Below, in pieces: positions 26,449-35,927 of a stretch of 51,869 nt of DNA (position 1 is the stretch's first letter; every line of letters begins with the position of its first letter). Below the pieces are notes generated by a model. It was not told where the DNA came from. It searched no databases and worked only from the letters and a program-made list of their open reading frames with translations. The translations under genes and the position numbers were made by a program. The stretch covers positions 1-51,869 of the forward strand of contig CAIKAS010000244.1 in assembly GCA_903825445.1 (NCBI GenBank), read 5' to 3'. Source of the DNA: an uncultured Acidobacteriia bacterium. Its GTDB lineage: Bacteria; Acidobacteriota; Terriglobia; Bryobacterales; Bryobacteraceae.

Positions 26449-27276
26449 ATGCCGGAGAAACTCGAGACCCTCCTGACTGAGCAACCGAACCCTGCCTCCG
26501 CGCGCATCGATCAGTTGTCCACCCTCGAAATGCTCCAGGTGATTAACGCCGAAGATCGTCTTGTTGCCGATTCCGTCAGTCCCGAACTTCCGCGCATTGC
26601 CCAGGCGGTCGATTCCATTGTTCGTGTTTTTCAGAATGGTGGACGGCTCTTCTACATTGGCGCAGGCACCAGCGGTCGGCTCGGCGTGCTGGATGCTTCA
26701 GAATGCCCGCCGACTTTCAACGTATCGCCTGAATTAGTCCAGGGCATCATTGCCGGAGGCGAATCCGCGCTCTCCCGCGCTACGGAAACCACTGAGGACG
26801 ATCCTGCTATCGGTGTCCGCGACCTGCTCTTCCGGGGCTTTACGGCGACGGATGTGCTTTGCGGCATTGCCGCCAGCGGGCGCACGCCGTATGTCCTCGG
26901 AGCCGTTGACGAAGCCAATCGGCTCGGCGCTGTGACGATTGGTGTGAGTTGCACACCAGACTCTGAACTTTCCCGCCACGTGAATATCGCGATTACGCCG
27001 ACGCCGGGACCCGAGGTTATCGCGGGGTCCACGCGTCTGAAAGCCGGCACCGCCACCAAGCTGGTTCTGAATATGCTCACCACCGGAGCGTTCATTCGAA
27101 TGGGCTACGTGCGGGGCAATCTGATGGTGAATGTACAGCCGAAAAACGCGAAACTGCTGGATCGCTCGTTGCGTATTATTCGCTCTGCCACCGGCGCGTC
27201 AAAGGAACAAGCGGCCGCGGCGCTCGAAGCTGCCGGCAACAATGTGCGTGCCGCCATCGAAATCATCCTCGCCTAA
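26449..27276 (+). CDS. murQ: N-acetylmuramic acid 6-phosphate etherase
   Basis: The 275-residue SIS-domain protein opens with NPASARIDQLSTLEMLQVIN and carries RLFYIGAGTSGRLGVLDASE, GGESALSRATETTEDD, CGIAASGRTPYVLGAV, PGPEVIAGSTRLKAGTATK and a C-terminal UBA-like helical bundle (KEQAAAALEAAGNNVRAAIE). MurQ cleaves the lactyl ether of MurNAc-6-P during recycling of peptidoglycan. The next gene is murA, so recycling and synthesis of cell-wall precursors are neighbours here. A TACAAT hexamer lies 14 nt before the ATG. Confidence 0.94.
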   Translation: MPEKLETLLTEQPNPASARIDQLSTLEMLQVINAEDRLVADSVSPELPRIAQAVDSIVRVFQNGGRLFYIGAGTSGRLGVLDASECPPTFNVSPELVQGIIAGGESALSRATETTEDDPAIGVRDLLFRGFTATDVLCGIAASGRTPYVLGAVDEANRLGAVTIGVSCTPDSELSRHVNIAITPTPGPEVIAGSTRLKAGTATKLVLNMLTTGAFIRMGYVRGNLMVNVQPKNAKLLDRSLRIIRSATGASKEQAAAALEAAGNNVRAAIEIILA

Positions 27277-27315
27277 AAATTCAAGCGGCTAAACTACACT
27301 GGAACTTAAACCCAA

Positions 27316-28572
27316 ATGGACAAATTCGTCATCGAAGGCGGCACGCCGCTGCACGGCACCATCCCCACCAGCGGGTCGAAGAACTCGGCGCTTCCCGCGC
27401 TTGCTGCCGCTCTTCTCACTGAAGACAAGGTCGTCCTGAAGAGAGTCCCGCGTGTCCGCGACATTCGTACCATGGAGCGGTTGCTCCAGGATATCGGCTC
27501 GTGGATTACTGTTGAAGAGGAAACGGTCACCCTCGAAACTCCGCGCATCCTCTCACCTGAAGCGCCGTACGAACTGGTCAAGACCATGCGTGCGTCCAGT
27601 CTCGTTCTCGGCCCTCTGGTCGCTCGCGCCGGTCGTGCCCGCGTGTCGCTGCCAGGTGGATGCGCGATTGGCGCGCGCCCCATTGATCAGCATCTTTCCG
27701 GTCTCCAGTTGCTCGGCGCCACCATTTCTCAGGAACATGGTTACGTAGAAGCCGCCGCTCCGAACGGACTGAAGGGCACACGCATCGTTTTCGACCGCAT
27801 CACTGTCACGGGTACGGAAGACATCCTGATGGCTGCCGTTCTCGCGGATGGCGAGACCGTGATCGAGAATGCAGCCCGCGAGCCCGAAGTCGTCGACCTC
27901 GCTAACCTGCTGCTCAAAATGGGTGCGAAGATTGAAGGTGCAGGCACCAGCGTCATCCGCATTGAAGGGGTGGCAAAGCTTCACGGTGCGGAACATGAGA
28001 TCATCGCTGACCGCATCGAAGCCGGAACGTTCGTTCTTGCCGGGGCCATCACTGGTGGTGACCTCACCGTCACTGGCTGTATTGCGGACCATCTCGGCGC
28101 CCTTACAGTCAAACTCGCCAAAGCCGGAATTCGCGTTCTTCAGCCGGACGACCACACGCTCCACGTGCTGCCTGGCGGCGGCATTCATGCTGTCGATATG
28201 TCCACCGAAGAATATCCGGGGTTTGCTACCGATCTGCAGGCGCAGTACATGGCGCTCATGACGCAGGCCGATGGCATTTCCATCGTGAAGGAAACCATCT
28301 TCGAAAATCGCTTCATGCACGCGCAGGAACTGATGCGCATGGGTGCGAACATACGCCTGGACGGGCGTGAAGCCATCGTAGCTGGTCGCAGCCGTCTGAG
28401 TGGTGCCGGTGTGATCGCTTCCGATCTGCGCGCCAGTGCCTCCCTGGTGCTGGCAGCATTGATAGCAAAGGGCGAAACCGTGATCGACCGCGTCTATCAT
28501 ATTGATCGCGGCTACGAGAATATTGAAGGCAAACTGGCGTCGGTCGGCGCCAATATCAGAAGGGTGGAATAG
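27316..28572 (+). CDS. murA: UDP-N-acetylglucosamine 1-carboxyvinyltransferase
   Basis: The 418-residue protein is a full-length MurA. It has [16 protein letters not shown] with the substrate-binding K22-N23, [17 protein letters not shown] with the active-site C116 (the residue attacked by fosfomycin), and [19 protein letters not shown] near the C-terminal third. It transfers enolpyruvate from PEP to UDP-GlcNAc, the first committed step of peptidoglycan synthesis, in the cytoplasm. Cys rather than Asp at position 116 predicts fosfomycin sensitivity of the enzyme. A TACACT hexamer lies 15 nt before the ATG. Confidence 0.97.
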   Translation: MDKFVIEGGTPLHGTIPTSGSKNSALPALAAALLTEDKVVLKRVPRVRDIRTMERLLQDIGSWITVEEETVTLETPRILSPEAPYELVKTMRASSLVLGPLVARAGRARVSLPGGCAIGARPIDQHLSGLQLLGATISQEHGYVEAAAPNGLKGTRIVFDRITVTGTEDILMAAVLADGETVIENAAREPEVVDLANLLLKMGAKIEGAGTSVIRIEGVAKLHGAEHEIIADRIEAGTFVLAGAITGGDLTVTGCIADHLGALTVKLAKAGIRVLQPDDHTLHVLPGGGIHAVDMSTEEYPGFATDLQAQYMALMTQADGISIVKETIFENRFMHAQELMRMGANIRLDGREAIVAGRSRLSGAGVIASDLRASASLVLAALIAKGETVIDRVYHIDRGYENIEGKLASVGANIRRVE

Positions 28573-28578
28573 ATCCGC

Positions 28579-28944
28579 ATGACACATGCTCCAGGCTTCC
28601 TGAAACTTGTTAATGACGCTAAGGCGAACATCAAAGAAACCGACGTTGCAGGTTACAAGGAAATGCTCGCACGCGGCGAAACGCCGATCCTCGTCGACAC
28701 CCGTGAGGATAACGAATTCGCCGACGGTCATGTCAAGGGCGCAGTGCATCTGAGTCGCGGTATTATCGAACGCGATATTGAAGGGAAATACCCGGACAAG
28801 GCTACCCCGCTGGTCCTTTACTGTGGCGGCGGCTTCCGCTCGGCGCTGGTGGCCGAGAACCTGGGCAAGATGGGATACAGCAATGCCATCTCGCTCGATG
28901 GCGGCTGGAAGGCGCTGAAAGTCTCCGGTCTCGAACTGGAATAG
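28579..28944 (+). CDS. Single-domain rhodanese
   Basis: The 121-residue protein has the rhodanese fold: PILVDTREDNEFADGHVKGAVHLSRG, the active-site loop YCGGGFRSAL with C82, and the C-terminal AISLDGGWKALKVSGL. Such proteins carry a persulfide on the loop cysteine and move sulfur between donors and acceptors. It begins 6 nt after murA and is probably co-transcribed, though no functional link to wall synthesis is evident. Confidence 0.9.
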   Translation: MTHAPGFLKLVNDAKANIKETDVAGYKEMLARGETPILVDTREDNEFADGHVKGAVHLSRGIIERDIEGKYPDKATPLVLYCGGGFRSALVAENLGKMGYSNAISLDGGWKALKVSGLELE

Positions 28945-29057
28945 GGCCAGAGACAGCGCAGGCTCCCGGGTGTCATCCGCTTTCTTTTCTGATCTTTAGC
29001 CAGATCCGGCACCCTCCTGGAGCAGCCATGGGATACTAGTTATCAGTTCATACAATC

Positions 29058-29957
29058 ATGTGGCCGTTGGAAAAGGTATGGGAAGAACGTAACCGCACGC
29101 CCGTACTCATTGCGAGCGCCGGTATCATTCTTCTGGTCGCCGTCGCTGACTGGTGGACTAAGCCCTTCGTCGCGTTCGGTGTTCTCTACTTGTTTCCCAT
29201 CATGCTCGCGGCGCGGTTCCTCCCGCGGTGGGTCATTGCGCTGCTTGGTGTCGCCTGCGCCGTTCTAAGCGAGGTTTTCAGTTCGCTGGACCGCTCCACT
29301 GTTCGTCTCGGCTTCGAAACTCTGGCGCTTGCCGGTTGCGGGCTCTTTGTCTCGGAGTTGCTTCGTAACCGCCGGTTGACGCTCCAGGGGCAGGAACGGC
29401 TCAAGGCGCTCGTCGAGACCAGCCCCGCCGCGATTGTCACGGTGGACGAGCACGGAATCATCGAATTGGCTAATCATGCCGCGGTCGACCTGATGATGCC
29501 CCGGGAAGGTCAGTTGATCGGCGACCCCATTTCCGCGTATCTGCCTGAGCTGCACCATGCCCTCCGCTGGGAGGAAGCGCCTCAGTTCCGAGCCACCATG
29601 CAATGTCGGGGTCATCGGGCCACCGGCGAATCATTTACCGCGGATGTCTGGTTCTCTACGTACAAAGAAGGCCGTCAGCCAAAACTTGCGGCCATCATCG
29701 CCGACGTTACCGAGGAAGCGGTCAATATCGATGTCACCGGTGCGGACCATCTTGAACGCACGCCTCTCAACGAGCGGGAACTCGGAGTCCTGCGTCTTGT
29801 GGTACAAGGTCTCGCCAACAAGGAAATTGCCGCGTGGCTCTCCATTTCGGAAAGCACCGTTAAGAACACTCTTCAACAGTTGTTCGCCAAAACCAATGTG
29901 CGCACCCGCGCGCGCCTGGTTCGCGAGGCTCTTGAGCAGTATCGGGACTTGCTGTAG
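29058..29957 (+). CDS. Membrane-bound PAS-LuxR transcriptional regulator
   Basis: The 299-residue protein has three or four N-terminal membrane helices (VLIASAGIILLVAVADWW, FVAFGVLYLFPIMLAARF, WVIALLGVACAVLSEVF and TLALAGCGLFVSELL), a PAS domain at about 115-215 (ALVETSPAAIVTVDEHGIIE) and a C-terminal LuxR helix-turn-helix (LNERELGVLRLVVQGLANKE ... STVKNTLQQLFAKT). There is no receiver domain. It probably senses a membrane or redox signal and acts directly on DNA from the membrane. The efflux operon 370 nt downstream is a possible target. The TACAAT hexamer ending just before the ATG makes the exact start uncertain. Confidence 0.85.
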   Translation: MWPLEKVWEERNRTPVLIASAGIILLVAVADWWTKPFVAFGVLYLFPIMLAARFLPRWVIALLGVACAVLSEVFSSLDRSTVRLGFETLALAGCGLFVSELLRNRRLTLQGQERLKALVETSPAAIVTVDEHGIIELANHAAVDLMMPREGQLIGDPISAYLPELHHALRWEEAPQFRATMQCRGHRATGESFTADVWFSTYKEGRQPKLAAIIADVTEEAVNIDVTGADHLERTPLNERELGVLRLVVQGLANKEIAAWLSISESTVKNTLQQLFAKTNVRTRARLVREALEQYRDLL

Positions 29958-30327
29958 CCGCCCTCCTGTTGCCTTCTTGCACTAATAACCCTGCATCGGA
30001 AGCGGGCATAACCGATTCGTCCAAATGCTATCGACGGATTTTTACGCAATGAGTTTTTTAGATTCGCCATATCGAAAAGCCCCGGACGCTTTCATGCTTC
30101 ATTCATAAAATCGCCGTAACTATTACTTTTCTCTCGTGCCTTTCCCCCGACCTGTTTATCGGTTCCGTTAGCAACATTTATTTCACTCCAAATCGGCCAA
30201 AAGATAATCGAATGGCCATTCGATTAAACGCAAGATCCATGGAATCCTTATCGTTCCGCGCGGTACAGTCGAAGTTCCGGACGCGTCTGTCGATTTTAAC
30301 GACCGAGCGCAAAAGCATAAAATACTT
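29958..30327. other. Non-coding, AT-richer spacer before the efflux operon
   Basis: This 370-nt gap is visibly richer in A and T than the flanking genes and has no credible reading frame on either strand. It contains the 22-bp palindrome at 30205-30226 and a TAAAAT hexamer (30318-30323) just before the efflux start codon. I see no terminator or RNA gene in it. Confidence 0.6.
30205..30226. promoter_or_regulatory. Perfect 22-bp palindrome, likely repressor operator
   Basis: The half-site TAATCGAATGG (30205-30215) is followed directly by its exact reverse complement CCATTCGATTA (30216-30226). A perfect dyad of this size with no loop is typical of a dimeric repressor site, such as those of TetR-type proteins. 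It lies about 100 nt upstream of the efflux operon, which has no regulator gene of its own nearby. Confidence 0.7.
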
Positions 30328-31623
30328 ATGAAGAGTCCCCCTCTCACATCAGAACCCTGCCTTTCAGCAGAGCCCAAATGGCTCGTGCGCCTGGCGGTTC
30401 TCTTGGCGGGAATACCTGTCGCACTCTCGGCACAGACCGCCTTAACCTGGCAACAGATTAAGGACAAGTTTGAGACAGCCAATCCCACCCTCAAAGCTGC
30501 ACAGATGACCATCGACGAATCAAGGGCGGCCGAAATAAGCGCTTACCTTCGCCCGAATCCAACGGCAACTGGTCTCCTCGATCAAATCAGTCCATTCGCC
30601 CCGCAGCAAAACGGATATCGCCCTCTCGCAAACCTGCAGCCCTACGCTCAGTTGAGTTATCTGCACGAGCGGGAACAGAAACGCGAACTACGCCTCGAAA
30701 CTGCAAAGAAATCCACCGAGGTCACCGTCTCCGCCTACTCGGATCAGGAACGGGGACTTGTCTTCAATCTGCGAGCGGCCTATGTGCAGGTCTTGCAGGC
30801 AAAGGCATTTCTGCAGAACGCGAAAGAAAACCTTGAATATTGGGACAAGGAACTGGACATCAGCCGCAAGCGTTTCGACGCCGGCGATTTGGCGCAGGTC
30901 GATCTGAATCGTCTGATTTTGGTCAGGCCACAATTTGAATCCGATTTTGAAACGGCCACCGTAAATCTCCGCACAGCGAAAATTCAGCTGCTGCAGTTAC
31001 TAAACGACAAAACTCCCATCGAGCAGTTCGACGTGACAGGCGCCTACGACTACACCGACACTCTTATGACGATGGAAGAATACCGCAACGTTGCAACTGC
31101 CGCGCGGCCCGATCTGCGCGAAGCCTTGCAAAGCGTGGATCTGGCGAGGCTCAACCACAAGCTGGCAGTTTCAAACGGTTCTACCGATCCTACCTTCAGT
31201 TTCGACTTCGCGCGTAACCCGCCAATCCCGTCCTATTTCGGCATGAGCGTATCCATACCACTCCGCATTTTTGACCGTAATCAGGGCGAAAAAGCCCGGA
31301 CGCAAATCGACATCAGCCGAAACGAAAAACTTGTGGATGCAGCGCAGGCGCAGGTTTTCAGTGACGTCGATTCCGCCTACGTCACATTAGTGGGCGCGCT
31401 CAATCTTCTGCGTCCCTACAAGACTCAGTATCTGGATCTGGCAGGCAAGACCCGGGACATGATCCAGTTCTCCTACCAGAACGGCGGCGCGTCGCTGCTG
31501 GATTATCTGGACGCTGAAAAATCCTACCGCGACGTCCGCCTGGCATATCTGAATCTGATTGGCTCTTATTTAACCGCCGCCGCGCAAATGAATATGGCCG
31601 TTGGCCGTGAGGTTTTGCAATGA
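30328..31623 (+). CDS. TolC/CzcC-family outer-membrane efflux channel
   Basis: The 431-residue protein has a signal peptide (LAVLLAGIPVALSAQ) and the two-fold repeat of the outer-membrane efflux family: LTWQQIKDKFETANPTLKAA near the start, then long coiled-coil helices with RKRFDAGDLAQVDLNRL, and in the second half RKRF-like FSYQNGGASLLDYLDAEKSYRDVRLAYL. Trimers form the outer-membrane exit duct of a tripartite pump. The stop overlaps the adaptor's start codon (ATGA). Confidence 0.9.
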   Translation: MKSPPLTSEPCLSAEPKWLVRLAVLLAGIPVALSAQTALTWQQIKDKFETANPTLKAAQMTIDESRAAEISAYLRPNPTATGLLDQISPFAPQQNGYRPLANLQPYAQLSYLHEREQKRELRLETAKKSTEVTVSAYSDQERGLVFNLRAAYVQVLQAKAFLQNAKENLEYWDKELDISRKRFDAGDLAQVDLNRLILVRPQFESDFETATVNLRTAKIQLLQLLNDKTPIEQFDVTGAYDYTDTLMTMEEYRNVATAARPDLREALQSVDLARLNHKLAVSNGSTDPTFSFDFARNPPIPSYFGMSVSIPLRIFDRNQGEKARTQIDISRNEKLVDAAQAQVFSDVDSAYVTLVGALNLLRPYKTQYLDLAGKTRDMIQFSYQNGGASLLDYLDAEKSYRDVRLAYLNLIGSYLTAAAQMNMAVGREVLQ

Positions 31624-32774
31624 TCAATCGCTCTCTTATTCTCCAAACAACGCTCTGTGTGTGCCTGAGTCTGTTTCTCGCCAGTTGCGAAAAGAAAGCG
31701 GAGGGGCAGGACAAGGCCGCCAGCGGCACCGGCACGGGCCCGCAAGCCACTACGGTCGAGCCCGACCTCGATGCCAACAATTTTCAGGCTGACCATCCCG
31801 AACAGTTTCCTCTGGTCACGGCAGCCGAACATGTCGCAGCGGCCGAATTGAACGTGACCGGCGTCGTCAACGCCGACGTGTCGCGCCAGGTGCCGGTGCC
31901 CTCGCTCGCTACAGGACGCGTCGTGGAGGTCGATGCGCGGCTTGGTGACGAAGTGAAGAAGGGCCAACTCCTCTTTAAGGTCCGCAGCATGGATATTTCC
32001 GGGGCCTATTCCGACTACCGCCAGGCCGTGAAAAACGAGCAGTTGTCAAAGTTGCAACTGGACCGAGCCAACCTTCTCTTTGCTAACGGCGCCTATCCAA
32101 AGAGTGTTGTCGAAATAGCCCAAAATGCGGAAGACGATAACCTCGTGATTCTGGAGACTGCGAAGGAACATCTCGACCAGCTCGGAGTCGATCCCGCCAA
32201 CCCCAGCGGCATCGTCGCCGTCTACTCCCCGGTCGCGGGAACCATTACCGATCAGGAAATCACCAACCAAACCGGAGTTCAGGCCCTGACCCCGCCATAC
32301 CCGTTCACGGTTTCCGACACCTCACACGTCTGGGTTGTTTGCGACGTCTGGGAAAACAACATGGCGCAGGTAAGGATTGGCGAGGAAGCAGACATTCATC
32401 TAACCGCCTACCCGGACCGCCTCTTCAAAGGCAAGATCAGCAATATTCTGCCCGTGATCGATCCCACAATTCGCACGGCCAAGGTCCGCATCGAAGTGGA
32501 GAATCCAGGGATTATGCGTCTTGGCATGTTCGTCACCGCAACATTCCACGGAGACACTTTGGAGCATCGTGCCATGGTCCCGGCCAGCGCAATTCTTCAT
32601 CTTCACGACCGCGAATGGGTCTATACGCCTGGTGATTCCAAACACTTCCGCCGTATAGAGGTCGTCGGCGGCGCCATGCTGCCCAACAACATGCAGGAGG
32701 TTGTCAGCGGAATCAAGCCGGGAATACAGGTCGTGTCGAACGCCCTTGTATTACAGAACACGGTGGAGCAGTAG
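31620..32774 (+). CDS. RND efflux periplasmic adaptor lipoprotein (CzcB/CusB type)
   Basis: The 384-residue protein has a lipobox (LFLAS-C near residue 21). The membrane-fusion architecture follows: a first lipoyl half (VPVPSLATGRVVEVDARLGD then VKKGQLLFKVRS), a helical hairpin (YRQAVKNEQLSKLQLDRANL), the second lipoyl half (GIVAVYSPVAGTITDQEI) and beta-barrel/MP domains (VWVVCDVWENNMAQVRIGEE). It bridges the inner-membrane pump and the outer channel. It overlaps the upstream gene by 4 nt and abuts the pump gene. Confidence 0.92.
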   Translation: MINRSLILQTTLCVCLSLFLASCEKKAEGQDKAASGTGTGPQATTVEPDLDANNFQADHPEQFPLVTAAEHVAAAELNVTGVVNADVSRQVPVPSLATGRVVEVDARLGDEVKKGQLLFKVRSMDISGAYSDYRQAVKNEQLSKLQLDRANLLFANGAYPKSVVEIAQNAEDDNLVILETAKEHLDQLGVDPANPSGIVAVYSPVAGTITDQEITNQTGVQALTPPYPFTVSDTSHVWVVCDVWENNMAQVRIGEEADIHLTAYPDRLFKGKISNILPVIDPTIRTAKVRIEVENPGIMRLGMFVTATFHGDTLEHRAMVPASAILHLHDREWVYTPGDSKHFRRIEVVGGAMLPNNMQEVVSGIKPGIQVVSNALVLQNTVEQ

Positions 32775-35700
32775 ATGATCAGAAAGGCCGTCGATTTTGC
32801 ACTGAATAACCGCATTCTTGTCATTGCGGCTGCGCTCTTGCTGTTTGGCTGGGGTGCCATATCATTCCATCAGCTCCCGGTCGAAGCCTATCCGGACGTT
32901 GCCGACAACTACGTCGAGGTCATTACGCAGTGGCCCGGTATCTCTGCGGAACAAATTGAACAGCAGGTAACCATTCCGCTTGAAAATGGAATGAACGGAA
33001 TCCCCGGCATTGTCCATATGAGGTCGTTTTCCCTCTTTGGCCTCTCGGATATCAAACTGATCTTCGATGACGTCGAAGATAACAACTGGAACCGCGAACG
33101 CGCGCTGGAGCGTCTCGCGCAGGTTACGTTACCGGCTGGTGTCGTCCCGCAGATGGGGACCGACTGGAGCCCGGTCGGTCAAATTTACTTTTTCACGCTG
33201 CACAGCACTAACCCGCAATACGACGTAATGGATCTCAAGTCCATCGAAGACTGGGTTATCGAAAAGAATTTCAAAGCTGTAAAAAATGTTGTGGACGTGG
33301 CCAGTTTCGGTGGCCCCACCAGAGAGTACCAGGTTCGTCTCGACCCTGAAAAATTGATCTCCTACGGGCTAAGCATCGCCCAAATAGAGCAACAGCTCAC
33401 GAACAACAACGCGAATTCCGGTGGCAGTTTCATTGAAGCCGGCCTCCAGCAGATCAACGTGCAGGAAGTTGGTCTCGTGCGGTCAGTGGACGACATCAGG
33501 AACACCGTCATCTCCACAAAGAACGGTACGCCGATTCGCATCAAGGATATCGCCGTCGTCGCTCAGGGTCCAAAGATCCGGCTCGGTCAGTTTGCGCGCG
33601 CCATCCGTCACGATGACGGCAAACTCATCGATAACGACGACGTCGTCTCGGGGATCGTCCTCCTGCGGAAGGGTTCTGATGCCGAAGGCGCTTTGGAAGG
33701 AATCCACGATAAGGTAAAAGAATTAAACGAGCTGATCTTGCCCGCGGGCGTCAAAGTCGTTCCGTTTATTGATCGCAGCGAACTCGTACATCTGACCACG
33801 CACACGGTTCTGCACAACCTGACTGAAGGCATCGTTCTGGTTGTGGTTATCCTGTTCCTTTTTCTCGGAAACGTGCGAGGTTCGATTATCGTTGCACTCA
33901 CGATCCCGTTCTCTCTGCTCTTCGCAGCAACGTTCCTCAAACTGAAAGGCATTCCGGCCAATCTGTTGTCCCTTGGTGCGCTGGATTTCGGCATGGTGGT
34001 GGACGGAGCCGTCGTCATGGTGGAAAACATCGTTCGTCACCTTGGACGCGGCTCGGAGGATGGCAAGACGCCACGTGGGCAGATTTTCGATGCCACCCAC
34101 GAAGTCCAGCGCCCTGTATTCTTTGCCATCGCCATCATTGTCACCGCGTATCTGCCCATCTTTACCCTGGAACGCGTCGAGGGCCGGCTCTTCAAGCCCA
34201 TGGCGTGGACCGTCGCATTTGCCCTTGCCGGCGCGCTGGTTTACTCAATTCTGATCGCACCGGTTCTGGCAAGCTATTTTTACCCCAAAGGGACCAAAGA
34301 GTGGCACAACCCCGTCATTGCATGGCTCACCAGAGGTTACAGCAAGGCGCTGCACCAGGCAATTCACTACCGGTACGTCACGGTTGGCATTGGTCTTGCC
34401 AGCATCCTCGCGATCGTATTACTTTTGAGGGGCGGTGCGGTCGGATCGGAATTCTTGCCGCACTTGGATGAAGGCGCGCTCTGGGTCCGCGGTACGTTCG
34501 CTCCCAGCACAGGCCCCAGCGAAGGTATCCGAGTCTCTAACGAGGGACGTATTGTTCTGTGTTCGTTTCCAGAAGTACTCCAGTGCACGAGCCAGGTCGG
34601 GCGTCCCGACGACGGCACTGACACAACCGGGTTTTTCAACACAGAGTACTTCATCGATCTGAAACCCAAAGAACAGTGGCGCCCCGATTTCCACCAAAAT
34701 AAGGAAGAAGTCATCGCGGCACTGGACAAGGAAGTCGAAAAAATTCCCGGCGCAATCTGGAACTTCTCCCAGCCAATCGAAGACAACATGGAAGAAGCGG
34801 TTAGCGGCGTGAAGGGTGAACTCGCCACCAAGGTTTACGGCGAAGATCTGAAAACGCTGGAAGAAAAGGCTGACCAGCTGGTCGCGGTGATGGGCAAGAT
34901 CAGGGGTATCACGGACCTGGGAGTGTTTCGTGTGCTTGGCCAGCCGAACGAAAACTACATCGTGGATCGGACGCAGGCGGCGCGTTATCAAATCAATGTT
35001 GCCGATATCCAGGATGCCATCCAAACCGCCGTGGGCGGAAACGCTCTCACGCAGGTCTTGCAGGGTGAACGCAGATACGACCTTGTTCTGCGTTATCTCC
35101 CGGAATATCGCGATACGAAGGAAGCGATTGCCAAAATCCGCCTGCTCTCCCCTTCGGGCGAAAGGGTTTCGCTGGCGCAACTCTGCACGATCAGGGCGGA
35201 AGATGGCGCATCGGAAATCTATCGTGAAGGTAATCAGCGATACATCGCGATCAAGTACAGTGTGCGCGGTCGCGACCTTGGTGGAGCCGTCGAAGAGGCG
35301 ATCAGGACAGTCACCGAGAAGGTGCCGATGCCTCGCGGGTACCACTTGAAGTGGGAAGGTGAGTACGAAAGCCAGCAGCGCGCTGCGGCACGACTGGCGA
35401 TTATCGTTCCCCTGACCATTCTGTTAATCTTCTTCATCCTGTATACAATGTTTCACTCGTTCAAGTGGGCAGCGCTGATCATGGTCAACGTGGTCGTGGC
35501 GTTTATCGGCGGCGTGCTCGCGCTTATCATTACTCACACAAACTTCAGTGTGTCGTCCGGTGTCGGTGTACTGGCGCTGTTCGGCGTGTCGGTACAAACC
35601 GGCGTCATCATGCTTGAATACATTAATCAGATGCGCGCACGCGGCCATACGGTCGAGGATGCGGCGGTGCAGGGCGCAGTGCTCAGGCTTCGTCCGATTA

Positions 35701-35918
35701 TGATGACAATGCTGGTTGCCACGCTCGGTCTCCTTCCCGCCGCTCTTTCGCACGGAATCGGGTCGGATTCGCAGCGGCCTTTCGCGATTGTCATTGTTGG
35801 TGGTCTAATCTCGGCGCTGGTCATGAGTATCTTCCTGCTCCCGACCGTGTATGTCTGGGTCGCAAGGGAAGACGACGTGCTGCCCAAGCCGGTGGCGGAC
35901 TTCGACGAACACGCATGA
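32775..35918 (+). CDS. Heavy-metal-type RND efflux pump (CzcA/CusA family)
   Basis: The 1047-residue protein is a full RND pump with 12 membrane helices and two large periplasmic loops (VEAYPDVADNYVEVITQWPG, FFNTEYFIDLKPKEQWRP). Helix 4 reads DFGMVVDGAVVMVEN, with D404, D410 and E417 corresponding to the three acidic residues shown to be needed for proton-driven metal export in CzcA. The methionines that bind copper in CusA are not obvious at the matching places (ALWVRGTFAPSTG and FFNTEYFIDL), so divalent cations such as Zn, Co or Ni are more likely than Cu/Ag. The substrate remains inference. It is the last pump gene of the operon. Confidence 0.92.
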   Translation: MIRKAVDFALNNRILVIAAALLLFGWGAISFHQLPVEAYPDVADNYVEVITQWPGISAEQIEQQVTIPLENGMNGIPGIVHMRSFSLFGLSDIKLIFDDVEDNNWNRERALERLAQVTLPAGVVPQMGTDWSPVGQIYFFTLHSTNPQYDVMDLKSIEDWVIEKNFKAVKNVVDVASFGGPTREYQVRLDPEKLISYGLSIAQIEQQLTNNNANSGGSFIEAGLQQINVQEVGLVRSVDDIRNTVISTKNGTPIRIKDIAVVAQGPKIRLGQFARAIRHDDGKLIDNDDVVSGIVLLRKGSDAEGALEGIHDKVKELNELILPAGVKVVPFIDRSELVHLTTHTVLHNLTEGIVLVVVILFLFLGNVRGSIIVALTIPFSLLFAATFLKLKGIPANLLSLGALDFGMVVDGAVVMVENIVRHLGRGSEDGKTPRGQIFDATHEVQRPVFFAIAIIVTAYLPIFTLERVEGRLFKPMAWTVAFALAGALVYSILIAPVLASYFYPKGTKEWHNPVIAWLTRGYSKALHQAIHYRYVTVGIGLASILAIVLLLRGGAVGSEFLPHLDEGALWVRGTFAPSTGPSEGIRVSNEGRIVLCSFPEVLQCTSQVGRPDDGTDTTGFFNTEYFIDLKPKEQWRPDFHQNKEEVIAALDKEVEKIPGAIWNFSQPIEDNMEEAVSGVKGELATKVYGEDLKTLEEKADQLVAVMGKIRGITDLGVFRVLGQPNENYIVDRTQAARYQINVADIQDAIQTAVGGNALTQVLQGERRYDLVLRYLPEYRDTKEAIAKIRLLSPSGERVSLAQLCTIRAEDGASEIYREGNQRYIAIKYSVRGRDLGGAVEEAIRTVTEKVPMPRGYHLKWEGEYESQQRAAARLAIIVPLTILLIFFILYTMFHSFKWAALIMVNVVVAFIGGVLALIITHTNFSVSSGVGVLALFGVSVQTGVIMLEYINQMRARGHTVEDAAVQGAVLRLRPIMMTMLVATLGLLPAALSHGIGSDSQRPFAIVIVGGLISALVMSIFLLPTVYVWVAREDDVLPKPVADFDEHA

Positions 35919-35927
35919 GGCGAACAT

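Noticed and set aside
27553..28749. A long open minus-strand frame (398 codons) opposite murA and the rhodanese gene.
   Set aside because: It is antisense to well-supported genes, shows no family pattern, and reflects codon bias of the sense strand.
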